Program-made: the position numbers and the translations under genes | Source of the DNA: Lingula anatina | Taxonomy: Eukaryota; Brachiopoda; Lingulata; Lingulida; Lingulidae | Direction: 5' to 3' | Length of the DNA stretch: 57,958 nucleotides | Assembly: GCF_001039355.2 (NCBI RefSeq) | Contig: NW_019775425.1 | Coordinates: forward strand, 743,706-801,663 | Shown here: positions 36,471 through 50,529 of the stretch, piece by piece | Position numbering within the stretch: position 1 is the first letter of the stretch | Layout of the letters: every line of letters begins with the position of its first letter | Notes under the pieces: model-generated | Databases searched by the model: none | What the model was told of the DNA's origin: nothing | What the model saw: only the letters and a program-made list of their open reading frames with translations

Positions 36471-37138
36471 GGAACATCTGCTCATACAGTTTATTCATAG
36501 GCAGGTTAATAGACTGAGGTAATACAGTTGATATGAGAATTGGGTTATTAACAATTGTCACTGTTTATTTTGGTCAAAATTCTTAAAAAATTATTGCACT
36601 TTTCAGGGCCCCCAAACAATCATGATGCATAAAAAATGGAACATAGACAACTCAAAAACCTTAATACTTCTGCATCTTTACATATAACACTTGACCATGT
36701 TATCATTGTTACAAAATATGACATCCTATGGTCATGAATGATCTTTAATGGACTATTAAATCAGACATTACCTTTTTCCACAGAAAAGCAGAATTCTACA
36801 TTTTTTAATTCAATTCCTATGGTTCCGAAGGTTAGGTGTTGGATCCCATGATAATGTCCAGAGGTTTTTTTTTTGAAACCTAGGATCATGTCTGGAAATA
36901 AGGCCAAACAAATGAAATTTCTTACTTGACATAATATTTATAGATTAACTTTGATACAATTTAATTCAAGATCAGAGCAACAGGAGAATATCAGCTTGTC
37001 TTGGGAAGCCACCATTGGGCATTTAGCAATCAGGAAGTGTAAACAGACATGGATATGTTGTATTTTGCTTTTTAAATAAAATGTTCAACAAATTTCATTA
37101 CTACTACTACTACTACTACTACTACAACTACTACTACA

Positions 37139-37177
<39 letters not shown>

Positions 37178-39017
37178 GTTGGGAATTCTCTCAATTAACA
37201 TCATTCTGATGAACCAAACTATTAACAAGGGTTTAGCGACATTAAAACTGTCTTGATTGCATACAAATAGCTCAACAAATCACTTCTTGTTGGCTTGCTG
37301 GAGCAGAAGCATGGAACAATAAAATCCTGACCAGATAAATTGGGATGTGTTGCAGACACCCTAAGTCTGGGTGTGTTTTATGTACTTACAGTAAAAATAT
37401 GTGTTAAAAATGTACACTTTGTCCCTTTGAATAAGGCCAAAGTGGTAGAGACCATAAATAAATCAATAGCTCAAGTTAGAAATAGCATTTTACTATGGTG
37501 ATTTTTTCATTATCTACTGTAACAGATATAGATGATACACATCATTTATCAATTAATCAGATAATTTTATATATGTATATGATGTAATAGAGTGGGCTAA
37601 ATATATAAAACATTTACTGAAAGTAGCTCCAATGTTAGTGTCATCTCTCCATGCCCTGACCATGGATATTTTCCAGTTTGCTTCATGGTCTATGCTTTTA
37701 GCTCACTGACTTGACAAATCAATACTGTCTGTCTGAACTCTCAGAATTTTGCAGAAATAGCATTCTTTCCTGGAATAATGATTATTATTTGCCTTGCCTT
37801 GACCTCGTTGTTGTTGTTGTGATGGTTGCTTAGTACATGTTAATTTGCCCCCCCCTCCTCCTTTGACACATTCTGTATTTCATTTTTATTGTTTTATACA
37901 TTAATCCCATTAAACAACTATAATAGTATGTCATTTTATTTTAATGTCAGCTTACCAAGTTACCCCAGTTAAGCTTCAAAATATCCTGTATGATTTCTTT
38001 TTTATTCATACAATATTGCAATGTGTTTGTGTTTATGTCTACTAGACAGTATGTATGTCTGCATTTGCTTTTGTCTGCCATACATGTACATGCTCTGGTA
38101 CTAATAGGCTTTTTTTGGTTAAGAAAAATATTGTATTTGGACTTTGAAAAATAAATTATTATTAAAAGGTCATTGGTCTTTAACAAGTTATATTAAGAAA
38201 ATAAGCAGTATATAGAGAATTCAATAAGTAGAACTGTTTGTCCATTAGGAATGTGTTTTTAGAAGCAGCATTCTGAAACTTGAGATTGTGAGAAACACAA
38301 CCCAGGAGGTTGATCAGCGTCTTCTCTGATGCAATCATGTTTCCAGGATCCCAGGTACAGATGCATATTCACACAACGTTGGCTGGATCCAGCAGAAAGG
38401 TTTATTTGAGCATTTCCAATAAAGTAGTTTGTGTCGAGTTATCATTGATTCTGGAATTATGATTCAGTATTAGCTAAAAATGAATTGTTATAGTTCGGTA
38501 TCTATAGGGAAGTATAGAGATAAAGATAAACTTTGTACAGATAAACTTCATTGCAGTTAAACTGGCATTTTTTGAAATGGATTGTTTTACAAACCTTGTT
38601 GATAAATAACAGCATTGCATGAACATGCCCGTCTTTCAGTTGTATTCAGTATAGTTGTATCTGGGTGGAGACCTCCCGTTGTAATGTATTTGTACTGTCA
38701 TATAGATAGCCTGGGACAAAGCACATGTCTGTGATAATTTGTATACTCCATTGGTGGGAATGACATTTATTAGCCATGCTGACATTCCTGCCAGATTGAC
38801 TTTTACTGGACATTTTTGGAAATTTAATTCATAAGTGAGATGGGTACTGTATGAGTGGATACTAGTATCTTGTCTTGGGGATTGGCAATAGATGTGTCTG
38901 TTGCTTGTAAATTGTGGCTTGTGTATAGAGGAAAGGTGTACTTAAGAGCTGGTAGCAAAAATAGTCTAAAGTTTGGATGTTCTGCCTGCTTTTTGCTTGA
39001 CCCAGATAAGAATGGCC
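36471..39017. repeat. 2.5-kb duplication, copy 1
   Basis: Matches 39019-41547 over its whole length, with a few substitutions and length changes in a T-run and a CTA microsatellite. It ends directly at the single N at 39018. No coding exons were recognised in it. Confidence 0.9.
37099..37177. repeat. (CTA)n microsatellite in duplication copy 1
   Basis: Imperfect trinucleotide repeat. The corresponding tract in copy 2 (39668-39722) is shorter and perfect. Confidence 0.95.
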
Positions 39018-39018
39018 N
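39018..39018. other. Assembly gap (single N) between duplicate copies
   Basis: One undetermined base at the exact junction of the two 2.5-kb copies. A second single N is at 18244, in intron 25 of the ATPase. Confidence 0.95.
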
Positions 39019-39667
39019 GGAACATCTGCTCTGAATGTGCTCATACAGTTTATTCATAGGCAGGTTAATATACTGAGGTAATACAGTTGATATGAGAATT
39101 GGGTTATTAACAATTGTCTATTTAGGTCAAAATTCTTAAAAAATTATTGCACTTTTCAGGGCCCCCAAAAAATCATGATGCATAAAAAATGGAACATAGA
39201 CAACTCAAAAACCTTAATACTTCTGCATCTTTACATATAACACTTGACCATGTTATCATTGTTACAACATATGACATCCTATGGTCATGAATGATCTTTA
39301 ATGGACTATTAAATCAGACATTACCTTTTTCCACAGAAAAGCAAAATTCTGCATTTTTTAATTCAATTCCTATGGTTCCGAAGGTTAGGTGTTGGATCCC
39401 ATGATAATATCCAGAGGGTTTTTTTTTTTTTTTTTTTTTTTTTGAAACCTAGGATCATATCTGGAAATTAGGCCAAACAAATGAAATTTCTTACCTGACA
39501 TAATATTTATAGATTAACTTTGATACAATTTAATTCAAGATCAGAGCAACAGGAGAATATCAGCTTGTCTTGGGAAGCCACCATTGGGCATTTAGCAATC
39601 AGGAAGTGTAAACAGACATGGATATGTTGTATTTTGCTTTTTAAATAAAATGTTCAACAAATTTCAT

Positions 39668-39722
<55 letters not shown>

Positions 39723-41547
39723 GTTGGGAATTCTCTCAATTAACATCATTCTGATGAACCAAACTATTAACAAGGGTTTAGCAACATTAAAACTGTCTTG
39801 ATTGCATACAAATAGCTCAACAAATCACTTCTTGTTGGCTTGCTGGAGCAGAAGCATGGAACAATAAAATCCTGACCAGATAAATTGGGATGTGTTGCAG
39901 ACACCCTAAGTCTGGGTGTGTTTTATGTACTTACAGTAAAAATATGTGTTAAAAATGTACACTTTGTCCCTTTGAATAAGGCCAAAGTGGTAGAGACCAT
40001 AAATAAATCAATAGCTCAAGTTAGAAATAGCATTTTACTATGGTGATTTTTTCATTATCTACTGTAACAGATATAGATGATACACATCATTTATCAATTA
40101 ATCAGATAATTATATATATGTATATGATGTAATAGAGTGGGCTAAATATATAAAGCATTTACTGAAAGTAGCTCCAATGTTAGTGTCATCTCTCCATGCC
40201 CTTACCATGGATATTTTCCAGTTTGCTTCATGGTCTATGCTTTTAGCTCACTGACTTGACAAATCAATACTGTCTGTCTGAACTCTCAGAATTTTGCAGA
40301 AATAGCATTCTTTCCTGGAATAATGATTATTATTTGCCTTGCCTTGACCTCGTTGTTGTTGTGATGGTTGCTTAACTAGTACATGTTAATTTGCCCCCCC
40401 CTCCTTTGACACATTCTGTATTTCATTTTTATTGTTTTATACATTAATCCCATTAAACAACTATAATAGTATGTCATTTTATTTTAATGTCAGCTTATCA
40501 AGTTATCCCAGTTAAGCTTCAAAATATCCTGTATGGTTTCTTTTTTATTCATACAATATTGCAATGTGTTTATGTTTATGTCTACTAGAGAGTATGTATG
40601 TCTGCATTTGCTTTTGTCTGCCATACATGTACATGCTCTGGTACTAATAGGCTTTTTTTGGTTAAGAAAAATATTGTATTTGGACTTTGAAAAATAAATT
40701 ATTATTAAAAGGTCAAGTTATATTAAGAAAATAAGCAGTATATAGAGAATTCAATAAGTAGAACTGTTTGTCCATTAGGAATGTGTTTTTAGAAGCAGCA
40801 TTCTGAAACTTGAGATTGTGAGAAACACAACCCAGGAGGTTGATCAGCGTCTTCTCTGATGCAATCATGTTTCCAGTATCCCAGGTACAGATGCATATTC
40901 ACACAACGTTGGCTGGATCCAGCAGAAAGGTTTATTTGAGCATTTCCAATAAAGTAGTTTGTGTCGAGTTATCATTGATTCTGGAATTATGATTCAGTAT
41001 TAGCTAAAAATGAATTGTTATAGTTTGGTATCTATAGGGAAGTATAGAGATAAAGATAAACTTTGTACAGATAAACTTCATTGCAGTTAAACTGGCATTT
41101 TTTGAAATGGATTGTTTTACAAACCTTGTTAATAAATAACAGCATTGCATGAACATGCCCGTCTTTCAGTTGTATTCAGTATAGTTGTATCTGGGTGGAG
41201 ACCTCCCGTTGTAATGTATTTGTACTGTCATATAGATAGCCTGGGACAAAGCACATGTCTGTGATAATTTGTATACTCCATTGGTGGGAATGACATTTAT
41301 TAGCCATGCTGACATTCCTGCCAGATTGACTTTTACTGGACATTTTTGGAAATTTAATTCATAAGTGAGATGGGTACTGTATGAGTGGATACTAGTATCT
41401 TGTCTTGGGGATTGGCAATAGATGTGTCTGTTGCTTGTAAATTGTGGCTTGTGTATAGAGGAAAGGTGTACTTAAGAGCTGGTAGCAAAAATAGTCTAAA
41501 GTTTGGATGTTCTGCCTGCTTTTTGCTTGACCCAGATAAGAATGGCC
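39019..41547. repeat. 2.5-kb duplication, copy 2
   Basis: Second copy, beginning right after the N and carrying an 11-bp insertion near its start. Both copies end in the string AAGAATGGCC; only copy 2 continues into unique sequence. The arrangement fits two haplotypes placed side by side better than an ancient duplication. Confidence 0.9.
39668..39722. repeat. (CTA)n microsatellite in duplication copy 2
   Basis: Counterpart of 37099-37177. The length difference is typical of alleles. Confidence 0.95.
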
Positions 41548-44500
41548 CCCTTTAAGCATGTAAATTGGAATCATTTTTAGATATATTTGCATAATGGAAT
41601 TCATAATGGGAGTTATTTATAAAGGTTTCATTGAGGATTGGATATAAACCTCAGGTCTGCCTTTGTTGTGGTTCATCCAGGGTTTGACTAGATGCAACAT
41701 GCACTGTGCGACACTCCTATACATATAGGAAACCACATCCTATTGAGATTTGTTTAGAACCTCTTATCTTGACATAAAGGGTTTGGTGATTTTTTTTTAC
41801 TGTACTCATAGCCGTATATTATTATTCAACACAGAAATGACATGATATTCTACTGCCCCTGTAGGCCAGACACACTTAGAGAATGGGGAAATTGATTAAG
41901 TTACAAAAAGGTATCAAGACATGGTATTCCCCAAGGAAAAAAGCACAATGGGCCTGTCTGAAATGTGGTGTTGGTAAGTGATTTGGTGTATAGATAAAGT
42001 AAGACAGTATTAGGAAGTAGATACCTGGTTTAGTATAAAGCATTAGTTGATACAAGATGTCCCAAGGGAGTGTCTGGTTTATTAGGCCTAATGTCATTAC
42101 ATTAATTGAATTCGGCATGTAACTAGAAAATGATATTGATTTAGTTATATCATACTTACTTCACCAAAATAGAAGGCAGATTTTTTTATTACTATTGGGG
42201 TATGTTTGTCTTGTGTCACAGAATTTTAACATGCTGTCCAGCCATAAAATAAGTTGTCCAGAAGGCGGCTGAACAACTCGCTGGCTAAAACCTTGCTTGT
42301 AGTTTACGGATTAAAAAGATATGTTTTTTGTAATTTTTAAAATTATGTAGACATCTTATACTTGCATATATAATTTGAATGTTATAAAATATTGGAAATT
42401 TGAATGTTAAATAGCTTCTAGTGGCTTTTTTGAAAGAGAAAAAAAGGTGACTCAAGAGCAAAAGTAATATTTCAGTAAGTGCTGCAAATATTTCACACTG
42501 CACCCTTTTAAAGATAATGATTTTTTTGGATGTCATCTATATATAGTTCACTGTACAGTAGGAGGTTAGAATCACAATAACTGAGGAGTTGAATTTTTAT
42601 TGGATTCTTCTTAGAAAAGCATAGAAATTTGATTTATCCAGAACCTCTAATTTTCTGTCAGGATAGTTAATACTTCAAAAAATATTTAAAAAAGTACTAT
42701 AAATAAGATATTCGGGGCTCTTTTTCTGGCTTCTTCAAAGTTTTGTGTTATGTGCTGTGATAAATTTGAAAGTTATTGCATTTGGCAAATCAAAGCAAAC
42801 AAATAACCCTGCACAAATTGTAGTCTAATTTTATTTCCTGGAACATATAACTAAGCCTTCATTGTTCGGTGTGAAGCAGCACAACCTCACTAATAGTGTT
42901 TTGTCCGTTTGCAAAAAGAATATGAAAGAAATTAGAGGAAAATGTTACGCATTCAAAGATAAAACGGTCGTGATTTTGCCAGCAAACAAGCACCACATCT
43001 CACCAAATGTCACTGCGTATTGTTGAAAGCTGAGGACTGTTTGAAGTTTGTTTAGATCTCAGTTGGACACACTTGTGGTTCTAGTTGACACATCACCCTT
43101 TTCTCTGTGGAGGCGTGATGCTGTAATCTGTTTATGTCCAAGAGTTGATGAAAAAAAGGGACTTTTATCAGCTGAAATATCTTATGAAGTCCATTCAAAG
43201 GAAGGAAAGTTGGCTTACCAACTATAGAAGATAGTGCTGTTGAATATAAAAGAAAGCAGTGGGACTAGTATGATTTTACTGCATGTTAAATGTTAAAAAA
43301 TTTGCTTAGATCTCTTTTTATTCCTTGAAAAACAAGAAGTAGAATTGTTAATTCATCCTCGTTTGACTTGGAATACATTGAAAAGAAAATGATCAATTGT
43401 TAGCTACAGTGAAGATCTCTTTTTTTTTTCATTTGGTGGTAGGTGGCAGTTGAGTAAGTTTGACAAAATAGGACATCCTTCGAAATTGACCACTTTTACC
43501 AGAGAAAAGGCTAAAGGTCTAGTTACAGACATTTATAGCCCTTCAACATGGGTGGGAGGACCAGTTTCTTTAGCTGCTGATTGTATTCCACCAAGGATTA
43601 GGCAGAGTGATGGAGTCCTACCAATATTGGGGATCCTCCCTTCCATCCCCATCCCCATCCCAGTAGTAGTCTCTCCTAATGGATTGGCATCTGTACATGT
43701 TGCTTTTTTTTATTATGTTACAACATAACATACTAGATACTGCAAATGATTGTAATTTTGTCAATAAAACAAAGATGTATACCTATTCAAATTTAAGCAA
43801 AGGCAGAAAAATGAGAAAATTGACATGTTGATATGTCATAATGTGTTGTATTTGTTGACTTCAGTAGCTGCACTTTTCAGAGGCAAAGGTGGCATTTTTT
43901 GTGTGTAAAGAAATAAAAGGAGCTTTGTGATCGGTAACCATTATCTGATTTAAATTTGCAATATCTGAGACATGTAAACTTAAAACTGCAAAATTGGAAA
44001 GATGGCTTTGAAATGGTGCATTTGGCATAACATGTTCAAAGAAAGACCCTGCAGATGTAATTGGGGTATTTTGAATAAATTAATACAGTATTGACATTAG
44101 GCATGAAGGGAAATGTATTTGAAACATGTCCAAAATCTATTTCATGAAGTATTATGCACAATAATTTACCCCTTATGTATATACTAGTAGGCCTTTTCTT
44201 TCTTTTTTTCTCAGCAAAAGAAAAATATTAAATTAGCCTGTCCACATGCAGTAGCAGAGGAGTAGCAGAGGACGTCTCTTGTCTTAGATATACTGAACTG
44301 AGTGGAGTTGAAATACATAAAGTTTTCCAATTGTTTCCAGCACATATTTAAAGTGATAAGTTTATTTTTGCCTGGTGTGTAAAATCAGGAGTTTGTTTTC
44401 ACTTGACACAGGGACGGAATTCTTGGCAAAGATGTATTAGCGTAGTATCAAAACATGTTGTTGTAATGTACTGTTTCTCCCCACTGTTCTTTTGATATGA

Positions 44501-45281
44501 GGCAATTGAGTTATGTGAAGTTATTCAAGTCTATGTACATGTAGTATCTCGCCTGGGGTCAATAAAACATTTTTTATTGTCGCCACAGGTACATGATGAG
44601 TAAAACACCTTATCCAGAATTTGTAGTTTTTGGAACCATGGGAAATCCCTGTTATGGACATTCTTTTCGTATTGAACTTGTCTTAAATAATTCCTTAGAA
44701 GCTGGTTTGATGATGACGAGCTGATGGGAAAGCTTCTATCAGACCTTCCATCTTACAAATTGGAATCATTTTCAAACAATCTCCAATTCTGCTTTAAGAG
44801 CACAAACTCTCACGTGCCAGCTAGATTGATTTCTTCTCTTTTGATGCCTAGACTGTTTTGGTGATTTTAAATTGAATTGATCACTATCTTCTTTGATGGA
44901 CAGTATAGTAGTAGTCATATGATCTTTAGCAGTGACCGCTGGTTTTTCCTGGCATGGCTGACAGCAACTGTTTGCAGCCTTCCCACACCCAGAGTTGTCA
45001 TTCATTGTGTGGATCTGATCAACAAGTGGTTGATGTGTAGTTTGTCATGGAACAACAGCTTGTACTTTGGATACTACTGAATTCAACAATAACATCACTT
45101 GATGTGTGAGCCACATTGTACATGCACATTTTGACATGTGGGAAAAAACTTGGAGGATGACAAATGCTATGGACATATAATCATAGTAAAAAAATTATAA
45201 CAAGACTATAACTGCCATTTTGGTAAACAGGCACATATTCATTGACAGATTGCAGAGCATCTAAACATCAAAACAGACAGA
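41548..45281. other. Non-coding region before candidate first exon 1
   Basis: AT-rich sequence with short open frames on both strands, none with recognisable protein similarity or convincing splice sites. Probably intergenic or 5' regulatory sequence. Confidence 0.4.
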
Positions 45282-45306
45282 ATGGATTCCTTTGCTTCGT
45301 GGCAAG
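45282..45306 (+). CDS. Candidate alternative first exon 1 of unidentified gene
   Basis: ATG in good context (A at -3, G at +4), eight codons MDSFASWQ, then G|GTAAAT donor, phase 1. It joins in frame to the exon at 46043. It shares the 13-nt string CGTGGCAAGGTAA with the candidate first exon at 50484, so both end in Trp-Gln and phase 1. Gene identity is unknown, and no downstream exons lie within the window. Confidence 0.45.
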
Positions 45307-46042
45307 GTAAATGCTTGGTAGTCAAGATTGGTTATTGTGGAGAAGGGGAGTTTTGTAATGTGACTTCTTAATTTGTGATATCTATGCTTTTAATCTCTCT
45401 GGTCAGTTTGAATTATGATATGACATATAGATTGACAACTATCAGATATGACAGGACAGTTTTGAGTTAGCTAAATACTGCTTTGCTATATTCAACTTTG
45501 TGAAACCTGGCAAAACTTCTGCTTTGTGACGTTGTCATTTTTTTATGAAATACAAAATATAAGTAAGGTGTAGAATTTGTATTCAATTATCATAAATAGT
45601 GTGTAGGATTTTTATTCAATAGCACTAAATTTAAGTACAATTTACCACTTTTCAAAATTTTAGATTTTTAGGATATTATTTTGGGTAAGTTTAACAGTAA
45701 GTGCACTTTTAAGAAAGATATAAAGCAACCAGTGGGTTACAAAAATGTCCAGGTGTATTTGGAACAAGTTTGTAATTTGTATGCCTTCAGTTACACATTT
45801 TGGCACAGGGATATGGTTTTTGATATATATATATATATACATACATATGTACCATGGTGTCATAATATCGCCTGCAGTAAGATATAAGTGATAAACATGA
45901 TAAACATTATAAACATTTTGGCAGACACTCTATGGGTGGGATTCTTTTCTTCATATATGATAATTCAATCAATTTACAATCATGGATTAACATACAGAGA
46001 CATAAAATAACATTTTTGAAGTTTTTTTTTTTTCTTTTTTAG

Positions 46043-46105
46043 CACCCGATCAATCAAGTGGTCCTCTAAGACTCCAAAGCACAGGAGGCGAGAACCGGAC
46101 CAGTG
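46043..46105 (+). CDS. Candidate 63-nt internal exon, phase 1-1
   Basis: A long polypyrimidine tract and TTTTTTAG precede it, and G|GTACGT follows it. It is open in the phase dictated by the exon at 45282, giving APDQSSGPLRLQSTGGENR followed by TSG. At 63 nt with both ends in phase 1, it can be included or skipped without changing the frame. The peptide is Ser/Gly/Gln-rich and looks disordered. Confidence 0.4.
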
Positions 46106-49100
46106 GTACGTTGGGAGAAACCTTCTTATACAAAATAGTGTTTAATTTTGAATGCTATTTCTAGAAATTGGACATTTTTTAAAAGTTAAGATGCATGGGC
46201 ATTCATCTTAAATATTAAATGAATAGTTTTTCACTTTTCTTCATGTATTGTCTTGATTAACTTTTGTATACCTGGTATTGCTGGTGTATATATTTTAGTA
46301 AGTAAGAAGTATCTAGTGATAATTCATGTGTAAATATATACATGTTAATATCTCATATGTTCCTTTTCAGTCAAACTTCTTTATTACAGATAAAACCTTT
46401 GATAATGAAATGTCTCAGATTAAGATAACAGCATTGAAAAGGCCATGTGTCCCATGTTTTTTTTTTTTTACAGCAGATCATTGAAAATGTTCATGTGTAC
46501 CTTGATTTTTTTTTTTGCCAAAGTATATCATGTTTTACATTATATATATTGTAAATGCCATTGTACTTAATAAATCTTGTCCATGTGTTGTTCACTACAT
46601 GTGTGAACACGTGTCTCATACTGACCAGGAATCACATAGGATGTTAAATGTCACAGTGATACTAGGTAGAACAAAACCAACGGTCTCTTTTTTATTCTGT
46701 TGGTTGCCTTTTCTGTCAGTTTTTTTACCACATGGTACATGATGACCCTTTGATGAATATTAATAACCAACAAAACATTGTGTTGATATTGAGGAAGTGA
46801 TTGTAAGTCGAGGAGTATTGTTTGAGAGACAGGAAAACATGGATGTACTATGGACGATTAGATCACATATATGAACCTCAGGAACTGCAGAGATTAATTT
46901 AATCCTATTGATTTCAGAATTAAGGGTTTTATTCTTGTCCTAACTTGGTTTAAAAATCAGAAAAACTAGGTATTAATTTTGTTTCTGTCCAAGGTTATAT
47001 GAAGTTGAGGTTAAAACCAACTTCATAGTATCCCCCCCACCCCCCCAGAGTCATTCTCGAGGACCAAAGGACTCTGAAACTTGTATTTACGTCACACACA
47101 TTTATATTTGGTCTGTTTCAGCTTTTGAATACAGATGGAAACCATTGGTTTTGGTCTCTAAGAAGCACAATGCCCTCTGTGATTGACTTATCTTCAAAGT
47201 CAACAACAAAGACATGTCATTTAGATATAGGGCTGTGCACAGTCGAGTTTATCAAGTTTTTATGACTTTTATATCAATATGCCTGTTAACACTGTGATTT
47301 GTAATCTAGGTTTATGATTACATGTGCTCTTTGTGATGATGTATTCAGGTTTGAGCTTTATTACTAATGCTCTTGTCTTTGACATGTTGATATACACATT
47401 GATATATTTGATTTTGTAGGTTGAAGTATTGAAAGGTGATGGTTAAACAATAAGTTAAATTTTTTAATGGATCATTTTCCATTAAGAAAAAAAAATATAT
47501 GTATGTATGTATATATATAAAATGTATATATTCTAGTTTTGTCAGTTATTATAATTGTAACTTTAGTATAGAAACAGTTGAAAATATTCAGTATAGCATA
47601 ATGGACAGAGTCTATTACAGGTAAATAGTTCAATATTTCAAGGACAGGCCAGATTTAAAAAAGATTTTAAAAAATGAATCTGATAATGTTTTGGGTTGCT
47701 TAATGATAAAAAAAAGTTCAAAAAAAAAAAAAAAAAAAAACAGGTGTTTGCCCTGTTTATTTAAGAATTTTTGTTTTCTCACATTTTAAAAACGGGCTGT
47801 TGGCCGTTGATGTAAACTTGGTTAGGTGATGTCATGGCTGCTCATTAAGTAAATGTTATAAGAAATTTTCTTTATTTTATTTACCAGATTTGATAAACTG
47901 TGAGAAAAAACTTCTGACCTGAGAAGGAGATAGTTTAGCGAATTACAAACGATTCCTGCCAAAGTAAATTTTTCTAAGCAGATTTCCTCACTATTTTGAG
48001 TATGCATCAAGTATTTTAAAGAGCTTCAACTGTTGTATGAACAACTGTTGTTGTGTATCTGCCGCAGGCATGCAGGTTGACCCAGAAAACAATAGCCAAA
48101 TTCTTTGATTTTTCTTCACAAGACTAATGAAGAAAAACAGCAAGAAACAAAAAAAGCGCCACAAATACTTTCTGCATGTTTGATGAAATTAAATTTCCTT
48201 TTGGAGAGGTTTTTAGATAAACACAACAGCAGCTTGAAAATGAGGGAATTGGAATGATTTTAACCGTGTGTGTACTGGTGTAAATGGTTGTGTCCATTCA
48301 TTGACATTGCATTAGCCAACAGGTTGTTGTATTGTGTTAAGATGCATTTGGCTTGTTAAACTCTAAAAACACAATGCTTTGAAGTTTGTGGATACCATTA
48401 GATATACAAACTTTGTAATTCCTACAATGAGATTTCTATGATTGGAAAAGTCTGCAATTCAGCTGTCGCCACTCTATAAAGAAAATTGCCTTATTGTTCT
48501 TAATGCATTTCATACTGTTAGTCGCTGCGATTGCGACATGTTGCCTGAGACATGCAAAGTTGACCAAGAAAAAAAGTAAATTGTCAGGTATCCATCTTGT
48601 CAGAGCGTGTTACATGAAATTGCAGGTAATTTATTGAAAGTTTGTGGGTTACCAAGTTGGCTGATGTAGGAGTTCTTAGCTATCGTGATTCAATTTAATT
48701 AGCTTGAACTGGAGGCCTGAGCATTCCAAGAAAGGTGAAAGAGTGTTCTGATTTCTGTACCTCAGTTTTATTGGAAAAAAAAAAGAAACAGTACATTTTA
48801 GTCTTGTAGTTTTCATGACTTTTTTGTCATAATCAATTCAGTTCTAAACAGAGTTTCCAGACAGACTACATGGTTATCTTCTCACCATTGAAAGAATTTT
48901 ATTGTGATAAGTTTTGTGCCTTCTGCCTTGTTCTGGATTTTGTACTTCTTCTGCTCTCCTGTCTCGCATAGTTCACTGTCATGTGAGCAACTAACAGACA
49001 TCGGTTCTTAGAACAAAAAAAAATGTGATCTGTCACATACCACTTAATGTCTGCCATTGAGAGGTTCTGGGGCCAAGGACTCTCACCTTATCTCTTTTTA

Positions 49101-50483
49101 TCAGTGAATTATTGTAGTATTCTTTGGAGTTACATAAGACACTTTCTTGATTTTTTTTCTCTCTCTAAACTCTCGGCCCATGGCAGTCCTGCTTAACTTG
49201 TCAGTGAACTTGAAAATGAGGAAAGGGGCATGCTGGTTTATTTACTGTTGATAGCATTGACTAAAGTTATCACTGAAACATTTTTAAGTACTCAATTTTT
49301 CAATGGCATTTTCTGGTCAATTGGCAGTCAGGCACTCGGTGACTGGAACAAACGGCATCTGTTGCAGAGAAGTAAGAGTATTTTTTCATAGGCCCCATAC
49401 ATCATCATTATAAAAGGAATAATGTTTAAGATCAGAATTGAAACACATGGACGGAAAGAGTCATCATTGTCCCTTGTCATTGTCATGGCGTAAAAAATCC
49501 CTGTTTTAAATATTCTTTAAACGAAGTGAAAGGACTTCATGGGTGCGATGAAACTCACAGGCCCTCGATATGGATTGAAAAAGGACCAAACTCACAGACC
49601 AAAATGATTTGGATTAGTGATTTACCTCATTCATTTTCAAACATGTTACAAATTTGTGGCCACGGGGTCTGGTTTGTTTTGATTCCATCATTATTAAACA
49701 CAGGCTCGGAGAGTCTTGTGTTGTAGGGCAAGCATCCTGTTGGTACTTGCTGAGATGGTTGTGGAGCATTCGCTGTTAATTCACACCTAGTTGTGCAATC
49801 GGTCTGAGGGGACAGCTGCGTCTTGCTGACACAACACGCTGGCCTTGCTGTATGCTCGCAGTAAGATAGTGGGCTGGACTAGAGGACCAAATGGACATTT
49901 CAGACCACAGAGATAACAGCCTACAGTACCACTGAACTTAGACGCTGTTTTGTCTATGGCAGTCTGTTCAGATTTAGCCGTAGGTGTGAAGCATCGGTGG
50001 AGAATCCTGTGTTAATGTAGCATTCCTGTTACCAAATATGACTTTAATTTGATTGTGTAAACTTGAGGGAAATACTTATTTACATTCCTGACCAAACAAC
50101 TGCCTGAGCTTTTGCAGAGAGCCTAAACTGATTAGATTCAAATTTAAAGTTTCCAGAGATAGTTAGCTATCAGTTTTGTGGCATTAAGATATACAAGCTC
50201 TGTCTGGCAAGAACTGATCCTGATCTCCTTATTTCTGCATCAAGTCAAAGTATTTTAAGCTGTGTCAGAGTTGTGCAGAGCCTGTGGTTTGTCTGTTACC
50301 AGCTTGCAATGTTCCTGTTGTACAGAGAATGATGACAGAAGAATTTGACAGAAGACAATCAAATGAAATGTTTCGTTGGACTTGAGTCATTGGGTAGAGT
50401 TTGCATTGATGACTAGAGATAACAAAACTAAGATGACAGTTGATTCTTGATCATAATACATCTTCAGTTCCATGTTTTCCACC

Positions 50484-50529
50484 ATGGCTTCAGCTTTCCA
50501 GATGTCTAGATTAGTTGAGCCGTGGCAAG
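50484..50529 (+). CDS. Candidate alternative first exon 2 of the same gene
   Basis: An optimal initiation context (CCACCATGG) opens MASAFQMSRLVEPWQ, followed by a strong donor G|GTAAGT in phase 1. Both its phase and its Trp-Gln end match the exon at 45282. It lies downstream of the 46043 exon, so it would mark a second promoter and splice to exons beyond the window. Confidence 0.45.

Noticed and set aside
37099-37177. CTA repeats considered as a coding or array element
   Set aside because: Simple microsatellite without spacers; not a CRISPR array or coding repeat.
38824-39057. Minus-strand frames shared between 38824-39057 and 41392-41604
   Set aside because: Repeated only because the 2.5-kb segment is duplicated; one crosses the N gap.
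43450-43728. 92-codon plus-strand frame
   Set aside because: No splice context, no recognisable domain, and a low-complexity IPIPIPVVV stretch.
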